Positions 1 to 6,834 of a stretch of DNA of 15,029 nt are shown in pieces (the first letter of the stretch is position 1; every line of letters begins with the position of its first letter). Origin of the DNA: an uncultured Faecalibacterium sp. (GTDB taxonomy: Bacteria; Bacillota; Clostridia; Oscillospirales; Ruminococcaceae). Position numbers and translations under genes: made by a program. The stretch is taken from NCBI GenBank assembly GCA_934561115.1, contig CAKTFS010000031.1, forward strand, positions 1 to 15,029, in the 5' to 3' direction. The notes beneath the pieces are model-generated. The model saw only the letters and a list, made by a program, of their open reading frames with translations. It made no database searches and was not told the origin of the DNA.

Positions 1-327
1 CATCTGGACGCCGCCAAGCAGTTCGTGGCTTACCTGTACAGCGACGAAGCCTGCAAGCTGTTTGCCGAGAGCGGCGCTATCCAGCCTGTGCTGGGCATCG
101 CCGACAGTCTGGAAGGCGACAACAAGATGTTCTACTCCATCTACGACAACGGCGCAAAGGCCGCTATGGGCAACTTTGCAGCCTTCAGCGCCATCCCCGG
201 CGTGGAAGTGCGCACCGTGTTCTTCGACCCCGTCAACTCTCTGGTGTCCGGCAGCATGACCGAGCAGCAGTGGATCGACGGCATCAAGTCCGCCAGCGAC
301 CAGATGCGTGCCAACATCATCGAGTAA
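1..327 (+). CDS. ABC sugar transporter, extracellular solute-binding protein (C-terminal part)
   Basis: The reading frame is open from base 1, so only the last 108 codons are in the window. The N-terminus, with the expected lipoprotein signal, lies upstream. The fragment has the style of a family 1 solute-binding protein C-terminus: a helix of the type AAKQFVAYLYSDEACKLF, a region passing through 'SGAIQPVLGI', and a final amphipathic helix 'EQQWIDGIKSASDQM'. Such proteins sit outside the membrane and deliver sugar to the permeases. The two permease genes that follow and the GH112 phosphorylase further on suggest a galacto-N-biose or lacto-N-biose type ligand; that is inference from context. 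It ends in TAA just before a hairpin with a T tract. The family call is strong from context and moderate from this fragment alone. Confidence 0.8.
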   Translation, partial: HLDAAKQFVAYLYSDEACKLFAESGAIQPVLGIADSLEGDNKMFYSIYDNGAKAAMGNFAAFSAIPGVEVRTVFFDPVNSLVSGSMTEQQWIDGIKSASDQMRANIIE

Positions 328-344
328 TCTGCCAAACCCTGCCC

Positions 345-377
345 AGCGGGGGCGGTTTTTACCGCCTCCGCTTTTTT
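345..377 (+). terminator. Intra-operon hairpin with T tract between binding protein and permease genes
   Basis: AGCGGGGGCGGT (345-356) pairs with ACCGCCTCCGCT (361-372) around a 4-nt T loop, with one G-T pair, and runs into six Ts (372-377). It lies 17 nt after the binding-protein stop and before the permease ribosome site. In ABC sugar operons such partial terminators, or 3'-end stabilisers, commonly let the binding protein be made in excess over the permeases. Whether it ends all or only part of transcription cannot be told from sequence. Confidence 0.75.
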
Positions 378-417
378 GGGCTGTACAGTACCATCAAGAA
401 AGGAGCGGTTGATCCCT

Positions 418-1302
418 ATGAGAACGGATAAAAGCCGCAAACGGTTCGTATTCCTCTGTGTGGCACCGGCTACCATCCTGTTTTTCCTCTTTATGATCCT
501 GCCCACCCTCAACGTGTTCCGCATGAGTTTGTATGAGCGGGGTGCCTATTCTCCCAACGAGACCTTTGTGGGGCTTAAAAACTTCCAGCATCTGCTGCGG
601 GATGCCCAGTTCATCCGCTCCATGCAGAATATGATCCTGCTGGTGGTAACGGTCACCCTGATCACCTTTGCCTTTGCACTGGTGTTTGCCGCCATCCTCA
701 CCCGGGAAAAGATCAAAGGCCAGAACTTTTTCCGCATCATCTTCTACATCCCCAACATCCTGTCGGTGGTCGTCATCTCCGGCATCTTCTCGGCCATCTA
801 TAAACCGGAAAACGGAATGCTGAACAGCATCATCGGCCTGTTCCGCAACATGAGCGACCCCATCCTGTGGAAGGGCGAAAAACTGGTCATCCCCTCCATC
901 ATCATTGCCATGGTGTGGCAGGCCATCGGCTACTACATGGTCATGTACATGGCCTCCATGTCTGCCGTGCCGGTAAGCCTGTACGAGAGCGCCAATCTGG
1001 ACGGTGCCGGGCGGCTGACCCAGTTCTTCCAGATCACCATCCCCCTTATCTGGACGAATATCCGCACCACCCTCACCTTCTTTATCATCTCCACCATCAA
1101 CATGGCCTTCCTCTTTGTCAAGGCCATGACCAGCGGCGGGCCCAACGGTGCCTCGGATGTGGCGCTGAGCTATATGTACAGCCAGAAAGACGCTGGCCTG
1201 TATGGTTACAGCATGGCCATCGGCGTGGTCATCTTCCTGTTCTCGTTTGCCCTGTCCGCCTGTGTCAACAAGGTCACAAGCCGCGATACGCTGGAATTTT
1301 AA
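418..1302 (+). CDS. Carbohydrate ABC transporter permease (MalF/UgpA type)
   Basis: A 294-residue inner-membrane permease, the usual length for the first permease of CUT1 sugar importers. About six hydrophobic segments are visible: near 10-33, 73-95, 107-127, 157-180, 218-236 and 263-284. The EAA loop that docks on the ATPase reads YESANLDGAG near 189-198 and continues to the conserved Pro 209. I chose the ATG at 418 because AGGAG (401-405) precedes it; the in-frame ATG at 376 lies inside the terminator hairpin and has no ribosome site. It forms a heterodimer with the next gene product. No ATPase gene is in the window, so a shared MsmX-type ATPase encoded elsewhere is likely, as is common in Firmicutes. 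Confidence 0.93.
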   Translation: MRTDKSRKRFVFLCVAPATILFFLFMILPTLNVFRMSLYERGAYSPNETFVGLKNFQHLLRDAQFIRSMQNMILLVVTVTLITFAFALVFAAILTREKIKGQNFFRIIFYIPNILSVVVISGIFSAIYKPENGMLNSIIGLFRNMSDPILWKGEKLVIPSIIIAMVWQAIGYYMVMYMASMSAVPVSLYESANLDGAGRLTQFFQITIPLIWTNIRTTLTFFIISTINMAFLFVKAMTSGGPNGASDVALSYMYSQKDAGLYGYSMAIGVVIFLFSFALSACVNKVTSRDTLEF

Positions 1303-1314
1303 GGAGGGAAGAAG

Positions 1315-2211
1315 ATGCAGAATACCACCGAAAAATCTTCCCGCTCTGCGGAAGGTCTGTACAAGTTTTTCATCTATTTTGTGCTGGTGCTGCTGGCCGT
1401 TACCATCATTGTGCCGGTGGCATGGGTGTTCATGGCCTCCATCAAGCAGAATGCCGAGTTCTACGGCAACCCCTGGGCGCTGCCCGCCGGGTTCTACTGG
1501 CAGAACTTCGTCAACGCATGGAACGGTGCAAAAATGGGCGAATATATGCTCAATTCGGTCATCGTCACCGCACTGGCGCTGGCACTGTTGCTGGTCGTTG
1601 CCCTGCCCGCCGCCTACTGCCTGTCCCGCTTCCACTTCAAGGGGCGCAAGGTATTGAACACCCTGTTCATGGCGGGTCTGTTCATCAACGTGAACTACAT
1701 CGTGGTGCCCATCTTTTTGATGCTGCGGGACGGCGATGTGTGGCTGAAAAACCATTTCGGCAGCAGCTTTCTGCTGAACAATCTGGTGGTGCTGGCGGTG
1801 GTATATGCCGCCACCGCGCTGCCCTTTACCATCTACCTGCTGTCGGGCTACTTTGCCACCCTGCCCCACGATTTTGAGGAGGCCGCCTACATCGACGGTG
1901 CAAGCTACTTCTCCACCATGACCCGCATCATCTTCCCCATGGCAAAGCCCTCCATCATCACCATCATCCTGTTCAACTTCCTGTCCTTCTGGAACGAGTA
2001 TATCATCTCCATGACCCTGATGAGCTCCACCAAGGCACCCCGCACCCTGCCGGTAGGTCTTTTGAACCTGATGCAGGCGCAGCAGAGTGCCGCCCAGTAC
2101 GGCACCATGTACGCAGGTCTTGTGCTGGTGATGCTGCCCACCCTGATCCTGTACATCTGCGTGCAGCGGCAGCTGACGCAGGGCATGACCGTGGGCGGCC
2201 TGAAAGGTTAA
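1315..2211 (+). CDS. Carbohydrate ABC transporter permease (MalG/UgpE type)
   Basis: A 298-residue membrane permease, partner of the preceding gene. The N-terminal helix is near 17-40, and further membrane segments lie near 80-101, 114-136, 153-180, 212-232 and 264-284. The ATPase-docking EAA motif reads EEAAYIDGAS (188-197) and is followed by the conserved FP (207-208). The ribosome site AAGGAGG begins inside the stop codon of the upstream permease (1301-1307), so the two genes are tightly coupled in translation. A binding protein plus two permeases with no ATPase gene fits a CUT1 importer. Confidence 0.93.
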   Translation: MQNTTEKSSRSAEGLYKFFIYFVLVLLAVTIIVPVAWVFMASIKQNAEFYGNPWALPAGFYWQNFVNAWNGAKMGEYMLNSVIVTALALALLLVVALPAAYCLSRFHFKGRKVLNTLFMAGLFINVNYIVVPIFLMLRDGDVWLKNHFGSSFLLNNLVVLAVVYAATALPFTIYLLSGYFATLPHDFEEAAYIDGASYFSTMTRIIFPMAKPSIITIILFNFLSFWNEYIISMTLMSSTKAPRTLPVGLLNLMQAQQSAAQYGTMYAGLVLVMLPTLILYICVQRQLTQGMTVGGLKG

Positions 2212-2222
2212 GGTGACAGACG

Positions 2223-2414
2223 ATGAAAGCATATTGGAAAAACCATCCCGCCCTGCGCATGATCCTGATGCTGGTACTGTTCGTGCTGGCACTGGTGCTG
2301 GTGGTGTCCGGCTGGAAAATGACCGGGCAGCTGGCAGGGCTTGGCATCATGCTGGTGGGCGTAGCGCTGCTGCTGGCTGTGCTGGCTATTTATAATGCGA
2401 CCTATCAGGATTGA
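2223..2414 (+). CDS. Small two-helix membrane protein in the sugar operon
   Basis: A 63-residue protein with a short basic N-terminus (MKAYWKNHPALR) and two hydrophobic helices, about residues 13-29 and 36-56, joined by a short turn 'GWKMTGQ'. It ends in a polar tail, NATYQD. It starts 11 nt after the permease stop, with the weak ribosome site AAGGTGA (2210-2216), and ends 31 nt before the phosphorylase start. It therefore sits within the operon. It resembles small uncharacterised proteins seen beside sugar ABC permeases in Clostridia; I think of the DUF6903 group, but from memory only. Function unknown. An accessory or stability subunit of the transporter is one possibility. The tight spacing and clear membrane pattern make a real gene likely. 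Confidence 0.75.
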   Translation: MKAYWKNHPALRMILMLVLFVLALVLVVSGWKMTGQLAGLGIMLVGVALLLAVLAIYNATYQD

Positions 2415-2445
2415 GGATAAGAGAGAGGCAAAAGGAGAGTTTCCC

Positions 2446-4608
2446 ATGGACGAACTGAGAAAGACCGGGCGCGTGACCATCCCCACAGACTTGGACGTTG
2501 TGCCCGAAACGCTGGAGATCTTAAAAAAGTGGGGTGCCGATGCCATCCGCGACTGCGACGGCACCGACTTCCCGCAGCAGCTCAAGGATGCTGACGCCAA
2601 GATCTACTCCACCTACTATACCACCCGCAAGGATAACGCTTGGGCAAAGGCAAACCCGGACGAGGTGCAGCAGTGCTACATCATGACCGGCTTCTACACC
2701 GCCCCCGGCGACACCGTGACCATCCCGCTGATGAAGGGCATCAGCCCGGAGCTGATGCAGGTGAACACCAACGACGATATCACCCGCTGGTGGGAGGTCA
2801 TGGACCGAACCACCGGGCAGCCCGTGCCCCCGGCACAGTGGAGCTACGCCGACGGCAGCGTGACCGTGCAGGCCGTGCCCTTCCACGAGTATACGGTCAG
2901 CTTCCTCGCCTACCTCATCTGGGACCCGGTGCACATGTACAACGCCACCACCAACGGCTGGACGAATTTTGAGCACCAGATCACCTTTGACGTGCGTCAG
3001 CCCAAGACCCACAAATATTCCATGGAGCGCCTGCGCAAATTTATCGCAGAGCACCCCTATGTCAACGTCATCCGCTACACCACCTTCTTCCACCAGTTCA
3101 CCCTGATCTTCGACGAGCTGAAGCGGGAGAAGTTCGTGGACTGGTACGGCTACTCTGCCTCGGTCAGCCCCTATATCCTGAACCAGTTCGAGCAGGAGGT
3201 GGGCTACAAGTTCCGCCCGGAGTACATCATCGATCAGGGCTACTACAACAACCAGTACCGGGTACCCAGCAAGGAATTCCGGGATTTTCAGGCCTTCCAG
3301 CGCCGCGAGGTGGCAAAGCTTGCCAAGGAGATGGTGGACATCACCCACGAGTGCGGGTGCGAAGCCATGATGTTCCTCGGCGACCACTGGATCGGCACCG
3401 AGCCCTTTATGCCGGAGTTCAAGAGCATCGGTCTGGACGCCGTGGTGGGCAGCGTGGGCAACGGCTCCACCCTGCGCCTGATCTCCGATATTGAGGGCGT
3501 CAAGTACACCGAGGGGCGTTTTCTGCCCTACTTCTTCCCGGATACCTTCCACGAGGGCGGCGACCCGGTGCGCGAAGCCAAGGAAAACTGGGTCACAGCC
3601 CGCCGCGCCATCCTGCGCAAGCCCATCGACCGCATCGGCTACGGCGGCTACCTGAAGCTGGCGCTGGATTTCCCGGAGTTCGTGGACTATGTGGAGAGCG
3701 TCTGCAACGAGTTCCGCGAGCTGTACGAGAACATCAAGGGCACCACCCCCTACTGCGTCAAGCGGGTGGCGGTGCTGAACTGCTGGGGCAAAATGCGGGC
3801 CTGGGGCTGCCACATGGTGCACCACGCCCTGTATTACAAGCAGAATTACAGCTACGCCGGTGTCATTGAGATGCTGTCCGGCGCACCCTTTGAGGTGAAG
3901 TTCATCAGCTTTGAGGACATCAAAAACGACCCCGCCCTGCTGGATGAGCTGGACGTCCTCATCAACGTGGGCGATGCCGACACCGCACACACCGGCGGCA
4001 TCTGGTGGGAGGATGCAGACATCACCTCTGCCATCCGTAAGTTCGTCTGGAACGGCGGCGGCTTCATCGGCGTGGGCGAGCCCTCCGGTCACCCCTATCA
4101 GGGGCACATTTTCCAGCTTGCAAGCGTGCTGGGCGTGGAGGAAGAAAACGGCTTCACCCTCAACTACGATAAGTACAACTGGGAAGAACACCCCGGCCAC
4201 TTCATCCTGCAGGACGCCGACCAGCCCGTGGACTTTGGCGAGGGCAAAAAGAACATCTACGCCCTTGAGGGCACCGAGGTGCTGGTGCAGCGGAACAAGG
4301 AAGTGCAGATGGCTGCCCACGACTTTGGCAAGGGGCGTGCCGTGTACATCAGCGGCGTGCCGTACAGCTTTGCCAACAGCCGCACCCTGTACCGCGCCAT
4401 CCTGTGGAGCGCCCACAGCGAGGAGGAGCTGCACACATGGTTCAGCTCCAACTACAACGTGGAGGTGCACGCCTACGTTAAAAACGGCAAATACTGCGTG
4501 GTGAACAACACCTACGAGCCGCAGGATACCACCGTTTACACCACCGGCGGCAGCAGCTTTGCCCTGCATCTGGACGCCAACGAGATCAAGTGGTACGAGA
4601 TCGGCTAA
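2446..4608 (+). CDS. lnpA: GH112 phosphorylase, 1,3-beta-galactosyl-N-acetylhexosamine phosphorylase (lacto-N-biose/galacto-N-biose phosphorylase)
   Basis: A 720-residue cytoplasmic enzyme that splits Gal-beta-1,3-GlcNAc or Gal-beta-1,3-GalNAc with phosphate to alpha-Gal-1-P and the free HexNAc. It resembles Bifidobacterium LnpA along its whole length, as I remember it: GRVTIPTDLDV near the start, GADAIRDCDGTDFP (about 29-42), WDPVHMYN (159-166), TTFFHQFTLIFDE, MMFLGDHWIGTEP (308-320), YTEGRFLPYFFPDTF, GGGFIGVGEPSGHP and KGRAVYISGVPYS. The Asp of FLGD is residue 313, the number of the catalytic acid in the B. longum enzyme; Pro161, Val162 and Asn166 of the substrate region also match. GH112 also contains galactosyl-rhamnose phosphorylases, but the WDPV and GTEP segments favour the HexNAc type. 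The ATG at 2446 has AAAGGAGAG (2431-2439); the in-frame ATG at 2395 lies inside the preceding gene. Confidence 0.92.
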   Translation: MDELRKTGRVTIPTDLDVVPETLEILKKWGADAIRDCDGTDFPQQLKDADAKIYSTYYTTRKDNAWAKANPDEVQQCYIMTGFYTAPGDTVTIPLMKGISPELMQVNTNDDITRWWEVMDRTTGQPVPPAQWSYADGSVTVQAVPFHEYTVSFLAYLIWDPVHMYNATTNGWTNFEHQITFDVRQPKTHKYSMERLRKFIAEHPYVNVIRYTTFFHQFTLIFDELKREKFVDWYGYSASVSPYILNQFEQEVGYKFRPEYIIDQGYYNNQYRVPSKEFRDFQAFQRREVAKLAKEMVDITHECGCEAMMFLGDHWIGTEPFMPEFKSIGLDAVVGSVGNGSTLRLISDIEGVKYTEGRFLPYFFPDTFHEGGDPVREAKENWVTARRAILRKPIDRIGYGGYLKLALDFPEFVDYVESVCNEFRELYENIKGTTPYCVKRVAVLNCWGKMRAWGCHMVHHALYYKQNYSYAGVIEMLSGAPFEVKFISFEDIKNDPALLDELDVLINVGDADTAHTGGIWWEDADITSAIRKFVWNGGGFIGVGEPSGHPYQGHIFQLASVLGVEEENGFTLNYDKYNWEEHPGHFILQDADQPVDFGEGKKNIYALEGTEVLVQRNKEVQMAAHDFGKGRAVYISGVPYSFANSRTLYRAILWSAHSEEELHTWFSSNYNVEVHAYVKNGKYCVVNNTYEPQDTTVYTTGGSSFALHLDANEIKWYEIG

Positions 4609-4630
4609 GCAGAAAAAGAACTCCCCTTGC

Positions 4631-4672
4631 GGGGCACCGGGACGTTTGCAGACGCCCCGGCGCCCCATTTTT
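4631..4672 (+). terminator. Rho-independent terminator after the phosphorylase operon
   Basis: A 15-bp stem (4631-4645 with 4652-4666) with two A-C mismatches and a 6-nt loop is followed by ATTTTT. It lies 23 nt after the phosphorylase stop and marks the end of the sugar operon. Confidence 0.75.
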
Positions 4673-4757
4673 GCGCAAAAACAAAACGTCCCCTGCGCCA
4701 CTGTAAAAAAGCCGCCTCCCCTGCCCCGGCAACATGGAGAAAAAGTATCCGCTTTTC

Positions 4758-4786
4758 TTGCATTTTGGTGCGCGGTATGGTATCTT
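4758..4786 (+). promoter_or_regulatory. Putative sigma-A promoter for the EIIA gene
   Basis: TTGCAT (4758-4763) and TATCTT (4781-4786) are spaced by 17 nt, about 80 nt upstream of the EIIA start. The -10 box is a moderate match. The leader downstream can fold into a small hairpin (4811-4817 with 4830-4836). Confidence 0.4.
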
Positions 4787-4868
4787 TTATACAGGTAAAC
4801 ACTTCAGGGTCGGCAAACATTTTGTTACCTTTGCCGCCCTTGCATGATGACAGGAAGGAATGATACTT

Positions 4869-5381
4869 ATGGGTTTTTTTGACAAGCTTTTTGGCGGCAA
4901 GTCCAAGGACGAAAACACCGCTAAGTTCACCAACCAGAGCAAGACCGTGCTGACCCCGCTGCAGGGCAAGGTGCTGGCACAGGCCGACATCCCGGACGAG
5001 ACCTTTGCACAGGGCATTCTGGGCCCCGGCTGCGGCATCGAGCCCACCGGCGACACCGTGTATGCTCCCTTTGACGGCACTGTGACCCAGATCGCCACCA
5101 CCCTGCACGCTGTGGGCATTACCAGCAACGATGGCATCGAGCTGCTGATCCACGTTGGCATGGACACCGTGGACATGAAGGGTCAGGGCTTTACCGCTCT
5201 GGTCAAGGAGAACCAGAAGGTCTCCGCCGGCACTCCGCTGCTGAAGGTGGATCTGGACGCTATCCGCGCCGCCGGCCACCCCACCGCCACTGCTATCATC
5301 GTGACCGATGGTGCAGACGACGAAGTGAAGATGCTGGCAGAGGGCGATGTTGCCCCCGGCACCCCGCTGTTCAAGGTCTGA
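4869..5381 (+). CDS. crr: PTS glucose-family EIIA component, stand-alone
   Basis: A 170-residue cytoplasmic phosphocarrier that passes phosphate from HPr to a glucose-family EIIB. Family landmarks are in order: an opening MGFFDKLFGG, 'VLTPLQGKVL', the 'YAPFDGTVTQI' strand, His80 in TTLHAVGI, and the phosphoryl-accepting His95 in ELLIHVGMDTV. His80 and His95 correspond to the paired active-site histidines of E. coli EIIA-Glc (75 and 90). I chose the ATG at 4869, 9 nt after AGGAAGGA (4852-4859); the in-frame ATG at 4860 is too close to that site. The gene is convergent with nagA, and the EIICB gene beyond nagA has no EIIA domain, so this is its natural partner. The symbol crr is by homology. 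Confidence 0.93.
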   Translation: MGFFDKLFGGKSKDENTAKFTNQSKTVLTPLQGKVLAQADIPDETFAQGILGPGCGIEPTGDTVYAPFDGTVTQIATTLHAVGITSNDGIELLIHVGMDTVDMKGQGFTALVKENQKVSAGTPLLKVDLDAIRAAGHPTATAIIVTDGADDEVKMLAEGDVAPGTPLFKV

Positions 5382-5393
5382 TTTTTTGCATTA

Positions 5394-5431
5394 CAAAAGA
5401 GGCCGCTGCAATCGCGCAGCGGCCTCTTTTG
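5394..5431. terminator. Terminator hairpin between convergent EIIA and nagA genes
   Basis: A perfect 16-bp stem (5394-5409 with 5416-5431) has a 6-nt loop. The outer base pairs are A-T rich, with AAAAGA on the left and TCTTTT on the right, so it can act for transcripts from either side. It begins 13 nt after the EIIA stop. Confidence 0.8.
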
Positions 5432-5454
5432 TGCGGAAAATATATTTTTACAGC

Positions 5455-5496
5455 GTGATGCCGGGCAGCCTGCGGCTGCCCGGCATCACTTTTTTA
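5455..5496. terminator. Second terminator hairpin in the same convergent gap
   Basis: A perfect 16-bp stem (5455-5470 with 5474-5489) with loop TGC is followed on the + strand by seven Ts (5490-5496). It backs up the preceding hairpin for the EIIA transcript. On the - strand it would be the first hairpin after nagA, but there the T-rich part is about 4 nt away (GCTGTAAAAA follows), so it is weaker in that direction. Confidence 0.72.
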
Positions 5497-5502
5497 TAAA
5501 GC

Positions 5503-6630
5503 TCAGACGATGCGGACGCCCTTCTGGATGATAGCCTTGATGTTCAGCTCCTTGTCCGCAAGGATCACGTTGCCGTAGCGGCCGGCGGCAAGGCTGCCGT
5601 AGTCGTTATCCACGCCGATGCTCTTGGCGGGGGTCTCGCTGGCGGCGCGGACGGCGCTTTCCAGCGGCACGTTCATCTCCAGCACGGCGCGCTTCATGCA
5701 GTCGTACAGGCAGGTGTTGCTGCCCGCGATGGTGTCCGGGTGCTCGGTCAGGGTAGCGCGCGGCCCCTTGACCGTGATAGCCTGCCCGCCCAGACTGTAC
5801 TGACCGTCCGGCAGACCGCAGGACATGGCGCTGTCTGCGATCAGGCAGACGCGGTCGTCCCCGAAGGTGTTGAAGGTGAACCGCACCATGGCGGGGTGGA
5901 TGTGCACGTTATCGGTGATCAGCTCCACCTCGGCATCGTGCTCCATGGCGGCAATGATGGGGCCGGGCGCACGGTGGGTGATGCCGGGCATGGCGTTGTA
6001 CAGGTGGGTCATGTGGGTGGCACCGGCTTCAAAGGCCTTGACGGCGGTGTCGTAGTCGGTGCAGGTGTGGGCGATGGAGATGCGCACCTCGTTATGGCAC
6101 TCCCTGATAAAGTCCAGATTGCCCGGCTCCTCGGGGGCAACGTCCACCAGCTTGATCAGACCGCCCGCGCGCTTTTGCAGGCGGCGGAACATGGCGGCGT
6201 CTGCGCCCTGCACATACTCCGGGTTCTGTGCGCCCACCTTTTTGGGGCTGATGAAGGGGCCCTCCATGTTGATGCCCACAAGGTCGGCGCCCTTGCCGTT
6301 TTTATGGGCGGCAGCGGCGTCCATCACCTTGTTCAGGATCTCCTCGGGGTAGGTCATGGTGGCGGGGCAGATGGCCAGCACACCCTTGCTGGCCTCAAAA
6401 TCCGCCAGCGTCTGGATGGCCTCCTCGGTGCCGTCGCAGAAATCCTTGCCCATCGCCCCGTGGAAGTGGATATCCACAAGGCCCGGCAGGGCGTACAGCC
6501 CCTCGGCGTCCAGCACCTCCTCGCCCTCTTCCGGGGCGGCAAAGGGCACGATGCGGCCATCGCGGATGATGATGGTGCCGCGCTCAAAGGTGTGGCGCGG
6601 GGTATAGACCAGTGCATTCTGAAGGATCAT
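5503..6630 (-). CDS. nagA: N-acetylglucosamine-6-phosphate deacetylase
   Basis: A 375-residue cytoplasmic amidohydrolase that turns GlcNAc-6-P into GlcN-6-P and acetate. Visible motifs in order are LPGLVDIHFHG (His55, His57), NMEGPFISPKK (metal ligand Glu123), ISIAHT (His188), THMTHLYNAM (His209), ITDNVHIHP and LIADSAMSCGLPDG (catalytic Asp266). Spacing between Glu123, His188, His209 and Asp266 matches that of E. coli NagA within one residue. The start at 6630 follows GAGGTG on the - strand; the frame stays open upstream to 6795, but that part crosses the promoter and a GC-rich terminator and is not protein-like. It lies between the EIIA gene (convergent) and the EIICB gene (same strand, 204 nt upstream with its own terminator), so it has its own transcription unit for GlcNAc use. 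Confidence 0.96.
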   Translation of the reverse strand: MILQNALVYTPRHTFERGTIIIRDGRIVPFAAPEEGEEVLDAEGLYALPGLVDIHFHGAMGKDFCDGTEEAIQTLADFEASKGVLAICPATMTYPEEILNKVMDAAAAHKNGKGADLVGINMEGPFISPKKVGAQNPEYVQGADAAMFRRLQKRAGGLIKLVDVAPEEPGNLDFIRECHNEVRISIAHTCTDYDTAVKAFEAGATHMTHLYNAMPGITHRAPGPIIAAMEHDAEVELITDNVHIHPAMVRFTFNTFGDDRVCLIADSAMSCGLPDGQYSLGGQAITVKGPRATLTEHPDTIAGSNTCLYDCMKRAVLEMNVPLESAVRAASETPAKSIGVDNDYGSLAAGRYGNVILADKELNIKAIIQKGVRIV

Positions 6631-6662
6631 ACAAAACACCTCGTTCTTTTTTCTTTTCACCC

Positions 6663-6691
6663 AGTATAGCACGCCGGGTGTTTTTTCAAAA
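6663..6691 (-). promoter_or_regulatory. Putative nagA promoter (extended -10)
   Basis: On the - strand TATACT (6663-6668) is preceded by TGC, an extended -10. Candidate -35 boxes are TTGAAA (6684-6689, spacer 15) or TTTTGA (6686-6691, spacer 17). It lies 33 nt upstream of the nagA start and downstream of the EIICB terminator. The -10 is convincing, the -35 less so. Confidence 0.5.
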
Positions 6692-6722
6692 GTCCTTTTG
6701 TGTGAACATTGTACCGTCGTGC

Positions 6723-6775
6723 AAAAAGAGCGGGCCGCCGGGAGGGGGCGCTGTGCACCCCGCCCCCGGCGGCCC
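6723..6775 (-). terminator. GC-rich terminator after the EIICB gene
   Basis: Reading the - strand, a stem of about 15 bp (6761-6775 with 6732-6750, with a short bulge) is followed by GCTCTTTTTGC, that is, five Ts at 6723-6727. It lies 60 nt after the EIICB stop and separates that gene from nagA. Confidence 0.75.
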
Positions 6776-6834
6776 GGTTCATACTGCAAAATCAACCAGA
6801 CTTTTGCAGTTCATTCTTTTCGAGAAGTGCAGGC

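Noticed and set aside
394..2292. Long frame (632 codons) antisense to the two permease genes
   Set aside because: It is rich in His, Gly, Asp and Gln, as expected from the reverse strand of GC-rich membrane protein genes. The + strand permeases have clear motifs and ribosome sites.
2521..4701. Long frame (726 codons) antisense to the GH112 gene
   Set aside because: A composition shadow of the phosphorylase gene; it has no recognisable motif and covers the terminator.
6631..6795. N-terminal extension of nagA
   Set aside because: The frame is open, but it passes through the promoter and the EIICB terminator and has no homology. The ATG at 6630 has GAGGTG and gives the normal family length.
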